Source: an uncultured Saprospiraceae bacterium (GTDB lineage: Bacteria > Bacteroidota > Bacteroidia > Chitinophagales > Saprospiraceae). From it: DNA of 64,000 nucleotides. Where the stretch lies: the NCBI GenBank assembly GCA_937950315.1, contig CALFDU010000007.1:1-64000 (forward strand), written 5' to 3'. Shown here piece by piece: positions 17,162 through 25,800 of this stretch. The notes beneath the pieces were generated by a model that saw nothing but the letters and a program-made list of their open reading frames with translations, had not been told where the DNA came from and did not search any database. The position numbers were made by a program, and so were the translations under genes. Position 1 is the first letter of the stretch. Each line of letters begins with the position of its first letter.

Positions 17162-18131
17162 TTCCTATTGTTTCTAATAAGCGGATTTTCCAAAGAAGTA
17201 TCATTCCAAAAAACGCAGGCAAGAGCAAATTAATTATCCAAAGTCCGTATGTCGATGCTAAAATTGAGATTTCATTAACATTAAACACTGAAAAAACCAA
17301 GATCGCTATCTCTCCGCGTGCTAACAAACTCAACATCGCTGGTAGTGGCAAACTTGACTGAATCAAATAAACAATGGCTACGCTTGCGAGTAAGGTCATT
17401 ATATCTTGTTCGACGCCAAAGAAGCAAAGAAGTAATACATATTGAGCTAAAAAAACGATGTATCTAGCAAATGAAAGGACTAAAAGTGAAGAAAGCGACT
17501 TTTTAGGAAAGCGATACTGACTAAATGAACCCCAAGTCTTTAGCTTACTAAATAACTTTTCAAGTTTAAGAATTCGTTCAATCTGAGGAAAGAAAATCAG
17601 AAGCATTGATATACAAATAAGACTAATCAGTCCAGTTACGAGGATCGTATTTACTGAAAAATCAATGAAAAAGAGCTCACGCCTTATCAAGAAATAAACA
17701 GCCAGCAATCCACTCAACAAGATCACAAAATTAAGGGCAAGACTTGTATATAAATTGGCCTTTACTGACAACCAGTTTCTATCTGCAGGAACGGCAAGAA
17801 GTCTCCCAGCATACTCACCAATCCGTTGAGGTGAAATCATGCCCATTGTGACACCCATCATGACGGCTTTCGTAGATTTTTTTAAACCAATAGGATAAAA
17901 GGCATTTACAAGATTCTTCCATCTTACAATTTCAAAAAACCAGTTTACCAACATGAGTAAAAAAGCCAAAACCAGATATATAACATTTCCTGTCCTAACA
18001 TGTGTAACAAACTCATCTCTTAAGGCTGAAAAATCATGGCGTATGAAAAGTTGCTGATAGACCGTATAGATCAAAAAGGAAGCAATAAGCAGCTTAAGAA
18101 GAACCGAGATGTATTTTTTTGACCCAGTCAT
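17148..18131 (-). CDS. lysylphosphatidylglycerol synthase/flippase-like membrane protein (UPF0104)
   Basis: 327 residues with about eight hydrophobic segments. Family landmarks include an early NWFFEIVRWKNL, GMISPQRIGEYAGRLL, and SLPLPAMLSLLARGEIA near the end. Members transfer or flip lipid-linked substrates; bacterial examples include the membrane half of MprF. No synthetase domain is attached here, so a lipid or glycolipid transport role is only inferred. First gene of the overlapping operon with DUF3108 and DUF4230; divergent from ruvC. Confidence 0.75.
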   Translation of the reverse strand: MTGSKKYISVLLKLLIASFLIYTVYQQLFIRHDFSALRDEFVTHVRTGNVIYLVLAFLLMLVNWFFEIVRWKNLVNAFYPIGLKKSTKAVMMGVTMGMISPQRIGEYAGRLLAVPADRNWLSVKANLYTSLALNFVILLSGLLAVYFLIRRELFFIDFSVNTILVTGLISLICISMLLIFFPQIERILKLEKLFSKLKTWGSFSQYRFPKKSLSSLLVLSFARYIVFLAQYVLLLCFFGVEQDIMTLLASVAIVYLIQSSLPLPAMLSLLARGEIAILVFSVFNVNEISILASTYGLWIINLLLPAFFGMILLWKIRLLETIGIENN

Positions 18132-18187
18132 TGAGTGCTATTGGTACAGAAATATAAATATATTAAAAATACCAATCATATATGTTT

Positions 18188-18195
18188 TATCTTTG
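18188..18195 (+). promoter_or_regulatory. -7 promoter element (TATCTTTG) in front of ruvC
   Basis: It matches the Bacteroidota TAnnTTTG box exactly. No well-placed TTG is seen upstream. Transcription would begin around 18201-18203, essentially at the ATG at 18204, which favours that start and suggests a leaderless message. Confidence 0.4.
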
Positions 18196-18203
18196 AATCA
18201 TAC

Positions 18204-18761
18204 ATGAGTTTGCCATATAAAATATTAGGAGTAGATCCCGGGACGAATATCATGGGATATGCTGTGATTGAAATCATTGACAACAATCCTAAGTTGGTAA
18301 CCATGGGTGTTTTTCATTTAACCAAGTTTAAAGATCATCAAACCAAATTAAAGGAAATTTTTCTTCAACTTCAAGAAATCATAGAAACCTATCTTCCAAA
18401 GGAAATGGCGATTGAGGCACCTTTCTACGGAAAAAATGTGCAGTCTATGCTTAAGCTCGGAAGAGCACAAGGAGTATCGATGGCTGCGGCTATGACCATG
18501 GGACTTACCATTCAAGAATATGCGCCTAAGAAAATAAAACAATCCATTACTGGAAATGGAAATGCTTCAAAGGAACAGGTTGCTGCTATGCTGGCAAGTA
18601 TGCTCAACATAAAGATTAGTCAAAAGTATTTTGATGCGACGGATGCCTTGGCAGCGGCCATGACTTATTATCATGCTTCCTCTTCTCCTCTTGCAGCAAA
18701 AGGTAAAACATATACAAATTGGAAACAATTTATGACGGATAATCCTGGAAGGATAAAGTAA
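18204..18761 (+). CDS. ruvC: Holliday junction endodeoxyribonuclease RuvC
   Basis: 185 residues from the ATG at 18204; the open frame extends 23 codons further, but the family begins at the segment YKILGVDPGTNIMGYAV. The four acidic catalytic positions are recognisable: the Asp in GVDPGT, the Glu in AIEAPFYG and the Asp pair in DATDALAAAM. RuvC resolves four-way junctions together with RuvAB, which are not in this window. It resolves recombination intermediates in the cytoplasm. It stands alone, divergent from the flippase-like operon. Confidence 0.95.
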   Translation: MSLPYKILGVDPGTNIMGYAVIEIIDNNPKLVTMGVFHLTKFKDHQTKLKEIFLQLQEIIETYLPKEMAIEAPFYGKNVQSMLKLGRAQGVSMAAAMTMGLTIQEYAPKKIKQSITGNGNASKEQVAAMLASMLNIKISQKYFDATDALAAAMTYYHASSSPLAAKGKTYTNWKQFMTDNPGRIK

Positions 18762-18885
18762 TAAATTGTTGTTTGCTTAATAGGTTAAATCCTTAGTCCT
18801 TATCAAATTCAAATTTTTTTCCTCTGGTGTTTTTATTGATAGCTTGAATTAATTTATTAATTTAGGTTACCCTAAAAAATACCAC

Positions 18886-19134
18886 ATGTCAACTATCCTT
18901 ATACGCGGAGGAGGTCTTTCGAGTATGTCTGTAATCTATGGAATTAGGAATGGTGTATTTTCTGCATCGATGTCCGGTTATCAATCAAGATTAAATAACA
19001 GTAATACCTGTAAAAGTAAAGTGCTTATAAACAGTACAAATGGTTTTACTCCTCTGGCTAAAGAAAATACATTTAGTGCTTTTTCAGATTGGAATAAACT
19101 TGAGGTTAGGGTTCATTCAACGAATCTAATGTAA
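18886..19134 (+). CDS. doubtful 82-aa open frame
   Basis: The only open frame of note in the 440 bp between ruvC and the YitT gene. The translation (MSTILIRGGGLSSMSVIYGI...) matches no family I know, is Ser/Asn-rich and lacks a signal peptide or membrane segment. Upstream is a small palindrome TTTAGG-TTAC-CCTAAA (18861-18876). Apart from these, the spacer 18762-19201 shows no terminator or RNA gene. It may be a real small gene, a remnant, or chance. Confidence 0.25.
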   Translation: MSTILIRGGGLSSMSVIYGIRNGVFSASMSGYQSRLNNSNTCKSKVLINSTNGFTPLAKENTFSAFSDWNKLEVRVHSTNLM

Positions 19135-19201
19135 TTCACATTTGGATGGAATTGAAAGGAATTATAGGTTTAATCAAGCATCCAACACATAGAAAAACAA
19201 G

Positions 19202-20086
19202 ATGGAATCAGATAGTAAAATAGACTGGAAGGGAATTTTAGGTTTTAAACCAATGGTATTTAGGTTGGTTGGAATTGCTTGTGCAATCATTGCGTTTCGT
19301 GGTTTTCTTATTCCTAATAAATTTTTAGATGGAGGGATAACAGGAATTGCTCTTTTGGTTCATAAAATTTTTGAAATCCACATTTCCCCATTATTAATTA
19401 TCCTTAATATTCCTTTCTTGATTCTCGGGTATTATAAGATGGGTAAAAACTTTGCGATAAATTCGAGCCTATCGATATTGCTTCTTGCGATTGGTCTATT
19501 TTTTATTGATATCCCTGCTGTAACTTCTGATAAATTCTTGATTGCCATCTTTGGTGGCATGTTTATTGGACTTGCTATTGGGTTTATCATCCGTAGTGGA
19601 GGTGTTATCGACGGACTTGAGGTTATTGTTGAATATACCAACTCCAAGTCGATATTCAGTAGTGGTGAAATCATCATGACGATCAATACGCTCATTTTCC
19701 TTACTGCGGCTTATAAGTTTGGTTTAGAAAAAGCAATGTATTCAATTATAACCTTTTATACGGCGCTACAAACCTATCATTATGTCATTGATGGATTCGA
19801 AGCGTATACAGCAATGACCATAGTTTCAAAGGATTTTGAAGAGGTCAAAAAGTTAATTGTGACAGAATATGGCAAAGCAATTTCTGTTTATAAGGGAGAA
19901 AGAGGTTATCTTCCTAGTAATTTTGATGTCAAACATGATTGTGACATCATTGTAGCGGTTGTTACGAGGCTTGAAATATTTCATTTAGAAAAGGCCATTT
20001 TGGCTGTTGACCCAAAAGCATTTATATACATTCAGAGTATAAAAGAAGTAAATGGAGGAATTATAAAGCGGGTAAAAAGTCACTAA
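19202..20086 (+). CDS. YitT family membrane protein
   Basis: 294 residues. About five hydrophobic segments fill residues 15-190 (DUF161-type repeats, for example NKFLDGGITGIALLVHKIF and RSGGVIDGLEVIVEY), followed by a soluble C-terminal DUF2179 domain (TAMTIVSKDFEEVKKLI; DPKAFIYIQSIKEVNGG). The transport or signalling role of the family is not settled. The HD protein begins 33 nt downstream on the same strand. Confidence 0.88.
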   Translation: MESDSKIDWKGILGFKPMVFRLVGIACAIIAFRGFLIPNKFLDGGITGIALLVHKIFEIHISPLLIILNIPFLILGYYKMGKNFAINSSLSILLLAIGLFFIDIPAVTSDKFLIAIFGGMFIGLAIGFIIRSGGVIDGLEVIVEYTNSKSIFSSGEIIMTINTLIFLTAAYKFGLEKAMYSIITFYTALQTYHYVIDGFEAYTAMTIVSKDFEEVKKLIVTEYGKAISVYKGERGYLPSNFDVKHDCDIIVAVVTRLEIFHLEKAILAVDPKAFIYIQSIKEVNGGIIKRVKSH

Positions 20087-20119
20087 GTATAAATCAAAAT
20101 AGAACAATAGAGATTAATA

Positions 20120-20698
20120 TTGAAGGAATATAACAACATAGAAAAAAGGGTGTTCAAGATTCTGGAGGATAAATTACCACCACATCTTTCCTATCATAGT
20201 GTGGATCACACCAAATATGTTATTGAGAAAACCGAATATATTGCCATCAAGGAAGGTGTATCTAAAAAGAATCGTTTCCTGCTAAAAATTGCAGCGCTTT
20301 TTCATGATACTGGTTTTATTAGTACTTACGATGGACACGAAAAAAAATCATGTTCTATTGCAAGGAGAGAACTAAAGAAACTTGATTTCAGTAAAAAAGA
20401 TATAGATACCATATGTGGTATGATCATGGCCACTAAAATTCCCCAACAACCGAAGACTCCATTGGAAAACATTTTGGCTGATGCTGATTTAGAATACTTG
20501 GCTACCAACATGTTTTTAGAGACTGGCAATTTATTATACAAGGAACTTAAGCACTTCAATAAAAAGCTTACTTTAAAAAAGTGGAATAAAATTCAAGTTG
20601 CCTTCATATCTGAACACCAGTTCAAAACCAAGTATTGCCGACAATATAAGGAGAGGTGGAAGCAAAAAAACTTAGCATATATCAAGTCCTTATTATAA
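20120..20698 (+). CDS. HD-domain phosphohydrolase
   Basis: 192 residues starting at TTG 20120; no ATG occurs in frame before residue ~100, and the domain begins almost at once. The metal-binding pattern is complete: HSVDHTK (first His), ALFHDTGF (HD pair) and LADADLEYL (last Asp). Such proteins hydrolyse phosphate esters, sometimes (p)ppGpp or cyclic dinucleotides; the length suggests a single-domain enzyme of unknown substrate. It probably shares a transcript with the YitT gene. Confidence 0.85.
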   Translation: MKEYNNIEKRVFKILEDKLPPHLSYHSVDHTKYVIEKTEYIAIKEGVSKKNRFLLKIAALFHDTGFISTYDGHEKKSCSIARRELKKLDFSKKDIDTICGMIMATKIPQQPKTPLENILADADLEYLATNMFLETGNLLYKELKHFNKKLTLKKWNKIQVAFISEHQFKTKYCRQYKERWKQKNLAYIKSLL

Positions 20699-20724
20699 GC
20701 ACTTTTAATCGCAAGAACTTCAAT

Positions 20725-21117
20725 TTACAAAGCTGCAGTAATTGAAGCAGCTATCTTTTCAAATTCTTCTTTTTCCAGTTTCAATTTGGGTTTGGTTATA
20801 CTCATATCTGAAGCTTCGGTAATAGGAATGAGATGTACATGAGCATGAGGCACTTCTAATCCAAACACGAGCACTCCCACTCGCTGACAAGGGACAACTT
20901 GCTCTATTGCATGTCCTACCTTCTTAGAAAATCTCATTAAGCCTTCGTATTGATCCTGTGGAAGATCAAAGATGTAATCCACTTCAAGCTTAGGAATTAC
21001 CAAAGTGTGCCCTTTTGACATCGGGTTGATGTCAAGAAAAGCAAAATAGTTATCATCCTCTGCTATTTTGTAGCATGGAATAACGCCATTTATGATTTTC
21101 GTAAAAATGGATGCCAT
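20725..21117 (-). CDS. HIT family protein
   Basis: 130 residues, full length for a Hint-type histidine-triad hydrolase. The triad HAHVHLIP lies at about residues 93-100, and the usual opening FTKIINGVIPCYKIAED and GHTLVIPKLEVDYIFDL are present. Members hydrolyse nucleoside phosphoramidates and related AMP conjugates. The start overlaps the greA stop as TAATG, implying translational coupling. Confidence 0.93.
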   Translation of the reverse strand: MASIFTKIINGVIPCYKIAEDDNYFAFLDINPMSKGHTLVIPKLEVDYIFDLPQDQYEGLMRFSKKVGHAIEQVVPCQRVGVLVFGLEVPHAHVHLIPITEASDMSITKPKLKLEKEEFEKIAASITAAL

Positions 21118-21590
21118 TAAATAGAGATGTCTTTGATCTCAAACTGAATGGTTCCTTTTGGAGTTTGTACCTCTGCAATTTCTCCTACTGCTTTACCAAG
21201 AAGGCCTTGACCGATTGGAGAATTTACTGAAATTTTCTTTTCTCTGATATTGGCCTCTGTTTCTGAGACCAACTCGTATTTGTATTCCTTCTTAGATGCG
21301 ACATTGACGATTGTCACTTTTGCAAGAATCGTAACTTTACTTGTATCGATGTCATCAGTACTAATGATACGCGCATTGGCCATCGCTTTATCTAAGCCAT
21401 TGATTTTAGCTTCAAGAAGACCTTGAGCATCTTTGGCTGCGTCATACTCAGCGTTTTCCGAAAGATCACCTTTCTCTCTTGCCTCTGCAATGGCAGCAGC
21501 TGCTTCACGGCGAGCGGTAGTTTTTAAGTAATCGAGTTCTGCTTTCAACTTGTCATAACCCTCTTGAGTCATATAACTATACCCAGACAT
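21117..21590 (-). CDS. greA: transcription elongation factor GreA
   Basis: 157 residues, the standard length. The N-terminal coiled coil carries the conserved acidic tip GDLSENAEYDAAKDAQ, and the C-terminal FKBP-like part ends with SPIGQGLLGKAVGEI and VQTPKGTIQFEI. GreA stimulates transcript cleavage by stalled RNA polymerase. It is cotranscribed with the HIT gene through a 1-nt overlap (TAATG). Confidence 0.97.
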   Translation of the reverse strand: MSGYSYMTQEGYDKLKAELDYLKTTARREAAAAIAEAREKGDLSENAEYDAAKDAQGLLEAKINGLDKAMANARIISTDDIDTSKVTILAKVTIVNVASKKEYKYELVSETEANIREKKISVNSPIGQGLLGKAVGEIAEVQTPKGTIQFEIKDISI

Positions 21591-21636
21591 AATTATGAAT
21601 TTTTTGGTTAATAATACGAGACCTATTTAGCGCAAG

Positions 21637-21670
21637 AAAGACGTTTCCATCCGAGGATGAAAACGTCTTT
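21637..21670 (-). terminator. bidirectional-looking hairpin after the PorV-like gene
   Basis: AAAGACGTTT pairs with AAACGTCTTT around a CATCC/GGATG inner stem. It lies between the stop of the PorV-like gene (21717) and the greA start. On the minus strand the stem is followed by a modest TTTCTT; on the plus strand by a better TTTTTATATTTTT. Most likely it ends the minus-strand receptor-cargo-PorV operon. Confidence 0.65.
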
Positions 21671-21716
21671 TTATATTTTTTGGCTTTTTTGGTTCCCTTT
21701 ATACTAGTAAAGGTAA

Positions 21717-22763
21717 TTAAAAAGTCAATCTAATTCCAAAATTATGTGTACCTCTGAAAGGGCTAGTAGTTCTATATGCATAGTCTAGACCTAGCTTATT
21801 GGTTGATCCTTTCTTAAATGGCACATTGATTGAAGCACCTGCTGCTGCGCCTGTATAGACATTAGATGTAGGTGATCCAGCCGTTGATCCTATTTCATAT
21901 TTGTATCCTCCTCTTAAAACGATAAGATCACCATAGTGAAGTTCAACTCCTCCACCAATTTGGTCTCTTGAGAACGCGTTTGACGTAAAGTTTGCCAAAC
22001 CAGTTAAGTAAATATCATCTCTAAAATAGAAATCATAAGAGAATCCGATGTTTAGCACTGATGGCAGATCAAATTCTTCAGATCTTGAATCAATTCTAAT
22101 TGGAAATTCTGCTTGTCCTTCTTGAGAAACAATTTCTCTAGAAAGACCTTCTCCAGAAAATCTCATTGGTGTACCAATGTTTCTTAAAGAGATTCCTAAT
22201 TTAAAATTATCTCTTTCACCAGATACATATTGAACACCTGCATCAATGGCCATCCCGAAAGCTGTCAAATTTGGTAGTGTTTCTGAAATAAGTCTGGTTA
22301 AGATACCTACAGAAATTTTGTTTTCGTACGTATAAGAGTAACCCAATCCAAGGTTAACAAAACTTGGAGCAAAAAATCCATCTGTGCCTTCTGGTTGATC
22401 TTCTGTTGTGATAGCAATATCACCAAAATCAACGATCGCTAAGCTAAATCCGAAAGCACCATTTCCTTTTCCTCTCTGTGCGTATCCAATTGCATTGTGT
22501 TGAAGTGTTGAACCTTCATACAATCTTGTATTGGATAAAGATACTTCTCTTCCAGAAAGACGACCTATCCCTGCTGGATTGATCCTAAGAGCGTCGATAC
22601 CAGAAACAAATGATGTTGTCATTGAGTGAAGTCCTGAACTTGTAGCCCAAGGGTTCAACAACAATTCACCTGCACCAGCTTCACCTTGACGATCTGGGTT
22701 TCCTGCAAAACTGATCGTAGCGATTGCTGCTGTAAATAATATTGTGTATAAAATTCTTTTCAT
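21717..22763 (-). CDS. PorV/PorQ family outer-membrane protein
   Basis: 348 residues from the ATG at 22763, chosen for its signal peptide (MKRILYTILFTAA, cleavage near SFAGN). It then shows the family pattern: LLLNPWATSSG, ALRINPAGIGRLSGREVSLS (an early NPAG motif) and a barrel ending FGIRLTF. PorV-type proteins shuttle T9SS cargo to the attachment machinery. It is the last gene of the TonB-receptor/T9SS-cargo cluster, which supports a cargo-specific role, but the core PorV gene could be elsewhere. Confidence 0.8.
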   Translation of the reverse strand: MKRILYTILFTAAIATISFAGNPDRQGEAGAGELLLNPWATSSGLHSMTTSFVSGIDALRINPAGIGRLSGREVSLSNTRLYEGSTLQHNAIGYAQRGKGNGAFGFSLAIVDFGDIAITTEDQPEGTDGFFAPSFVNLGLGYSYTYENKISVGILTRLISETLPNLTAFGMAIDAGVQYVSGERDNFKLGISLRNIGTPMRFSGEGLSREIVSQEGQAEFPIRIDSRSEEFDLPSVLNIGFSYDFYFRDDIYLTGLANFTSNAFSRDQIGGGVELHYGDLIVLRGGYKYEIGSTAGSPTSNVYTGAAAGASINVPFKKGSTNKLGLDYAYRTTSPFRGTHNFGIRLTF

Positions 22764-22778
22764 TTTATTGGTTTTATT

Positions 22779-22800
22779 GGGGAGCAATAAATTGCTCCCC
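22779..22800 (-). other. intercistronic hairpin between the cargo and PorV-like genes
   Basis: GGGGAGCAAT and ATTGCTCCCC form a perfect 10-bp inverted repeat with almost no loop. On the coding (minus) strand it is preceded by an A-rich tract and followed by AATAAAACC, so there is no U-tract in the transcribed direction; the T-run lies on the opposite strand. It may stabilise or process the message between the two genes, or terminate antisense transcription. Confidence 0.55.
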
Positions 22801-22814
22801 AAATTTTTTATTTT

Positions 22815-25800
22815 TTATAATCCTGATGCGTCAAACTTTCTGTTCACTCCAAACCACTTCAGGGTTTTCTCTGCTCCCAATGTTGGTGCTTCAATGTGGA
22901 TCAAATAAACTCCACTCGCGATTGGAATACCAGTACTGTTGTTCAAATCCCAAACAAGGTCAGGATTGGTTTGAGTTCTGCTTGTTCCTGGATTAGAACC
23001 ACCTTTGTTACTAATCATTTCTTGTCTTCTAAACTGTCTGATAAATTTACCATCAATTGAAAAGATTGAAACGATAGCTTCATCTGGTAAGTTTGTAATC
23101 TTCACTGCTTTTGAAGTTTGTGAGATTTCGTACTGAGAAAATCCGTAATATGGATTTGGTACAATATTAACATCTGCCAAAACATCTTCTACATCTGCTG
23201 ATACAATTTCTGTAGGTTGCTTTCCTCTGATTTCAAACTCATATCTTGGATTGTTTCCTATTGGGTTACAACCTTCTGGAGCTAAAAGATCAAATTCTGA
23301 CTGCTTACCATATCCATTGTCTGCTCTCAATTTAACTACCAAGTCATTTGGAATTGCACCTGCTTCATAAGAAGGTAAGTTTACACCATCTGGTAACAAT
23401 GTCATTGAACACCATGTAACACCTGTGTAACCAAATACTTTAGAAATTGTACTTCCGCTTGAAATTTGCTGAGCAAACTTTTCACCTCCATCATATTTTT
23501 CTCTAGTTACATATACAACATGCTGTCCTCCTGCTATGTACAATCTTGGATCATTTTGTTGTTGTGCTTCAGGTACTTCTGCAATCAACTGGCTAGTTGG
23601 GTTGAACATCATATCTGCTCCGATAGGATTTCCTCCATCGATATATTCTACAAGGTCTTCTCCGTACACTGAATTTTCTCCAAAGAAGATATTCAGTCTT
23701 TCACCTGTTTCAACATCAACAGCATACCCTGGGAACCAACTCATTCCATTTCCTGTTCCATCAGGATTACCGTTTTTATCAACAGATGGAGCTGCTCTTA
23801 AATCGAGATTATCAACTCCGCCTTGTGGCTGTAAACCAAGGGTTGCATATACTGGACTTGCTTTTTCAACAACAGCACATCTTGACCATTTGTCCTTATC
23901 CGCAGTAAATACAACATCTACATTGTTCAAGCTTGAAAGATCAGCAAAGGTTCTTACAAATCCTTGTTGTGGCTCCCATGCTGGGGTCAAGTAGAAAGGA
24001 AAGTTTGGATCATCGTTTCTTCCATCCGCAAGAAGGAAAGGATACCAAGTTCTTTCACCAAGAGTTGAATACGTTGCATCTCTATCCAATGCATTATCAA
24101 ATTCACCAGACGAAGTCTTCATGAAGTTGAATAATGGTGTCAAGAATGGTGGTAAATCAAATCCTGTTGCATCATCATTGATCGCTCCATACCACGCAAC
24201 TTCTGATTCGTCTGCGTATTCACTAACTACACCGATTGCTCCATTTGCTCCAATATTATCTCCAGGTTCATCAGACTGTCCGATAGACAATGAGAATCCA
24301 AACTCTGGAAGCAATTGTTCATTGATTGTTTCAATGTTTTGTTCAGAGGAAATCACTTCACCCGTATCTTCATTGGTCAATACCCAAGTTGAAGATTTTG
24401 ATAATCTACAATCTTCTTCTCCACCAATAAATTCAAGTGAGAAATTACCATCTTGAACATTGATAGGATCGTATATTTTTACTGAGATAGGTCCTGCTCC
24501 TTCTTCGTAAACAATTTCTCCGTCAAATGAACCATCCAAAATTTTATCATACATAGAATCTTCTAGGTCTAAGAAATTTCCTCCAACACCTACACCAGAT
24601 ACACGAGTGATAACAGCACCATCGCCATAAGCAGCATTCTGATTCTGGTATACAATAGGTCTAGGAACTACTGAATATGTACTAATATTTCTTCTTCCTT
24701 CCAAATATGGTGTTGATTGACCTAGTACATCAGATGATGGATCAAAGGTTTGATAATTATTGTATGCATAAGCAATCACCATAAAGTGATATTCTTTATG
24801 ATTTATCAACCTAGGATCTTCAGAAGCAAATGCATCTTCAGTTACTCTAAATGTATGTTGAACACCTTCATCAGCACCATCAACTTCTCTAGTTGGAGTC
24901 CAAATCAATTGGCCATTTGCTGGATTAGGGTCAACTTGTGATGTCCAATTATAAATTTCATTTACACCATTCTTGATATCTGTCTGTATAACCAATCTAG
25001 CTTTTTCAACGTTATCCAACTCTTGAGGAGTCACTCCTGCATTGACCAATTGGAAAATTTTGTAACCTTCAAATTCATATCTAGCCAAAGAATCTGGAAT
25101 TTCATCTGCAGCCAAGATATCTCTTTCAAAATATCCTTCGAATGCATTGTTACTAGCTACTGTATCGTTAGATAAAACCAAGATGATTTCTCTGTCCAAA
25201 GCGATCGGACAAACATCTGGTGCAGTAGGTCCATCAATGATATCAAAACAGTTATCAAATAAGGCTTGTGCTAAATCATCTGCTCTTTTCAATCTTGAGA
25301 TATCTGGACATGGGTACGTTAAGTCCGGCACCCAAACAGCACCAATAATCAATTCGTTTTCAACACTTGGCTTCAATAATAGAGGACCAGAAGCTTGAAG
25401 TGTTCTTCTATCTCCGTTTCCTAAATCAACATTACACATGTTCCATCCCTCAGCATCATCTGGATCGTCTGGGAATACATATGGAATTCTATCTACAGAA
25501 CCAGGGTTGAATCCTGTTCCACCAAATGTCATTGGTGTACCATCTAACCAAAGTGCTTGCAGGTAGTTGTAGTATTGGAAGTCAATCGATGGATCCACTG
25601 TGTTAGGATCTGGTGATCCAACAGCAGCGTTGTTGTAATACATAAATGATGACATTCCTAATTCAATACCGATGTCTGCATCCTGTCCAATATCAACTGG
25701 TTGAACACAAACTGTATCTCCTAACATAAAGCCTGATCCTTCAAAATCGTCTGCAGTGGTAAGAACGTGTTGTTCTCCAACCGCACAATCAACAATTGAG

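Noticed and set aside
18861-18876. Another GGTTACC occurrence, as a further ECF site
   Set aside because: It is part of a local palindrome and no TTAAYGG-like box lies 18 nt downstream on either strand.
23536-24456. Plus-strand frames of 152 and 111 codons
   Set aside because: Shadows of the large T9SS cargo gene; composition is that of reverse-complemented Ser/Asp-rich coding sequence.
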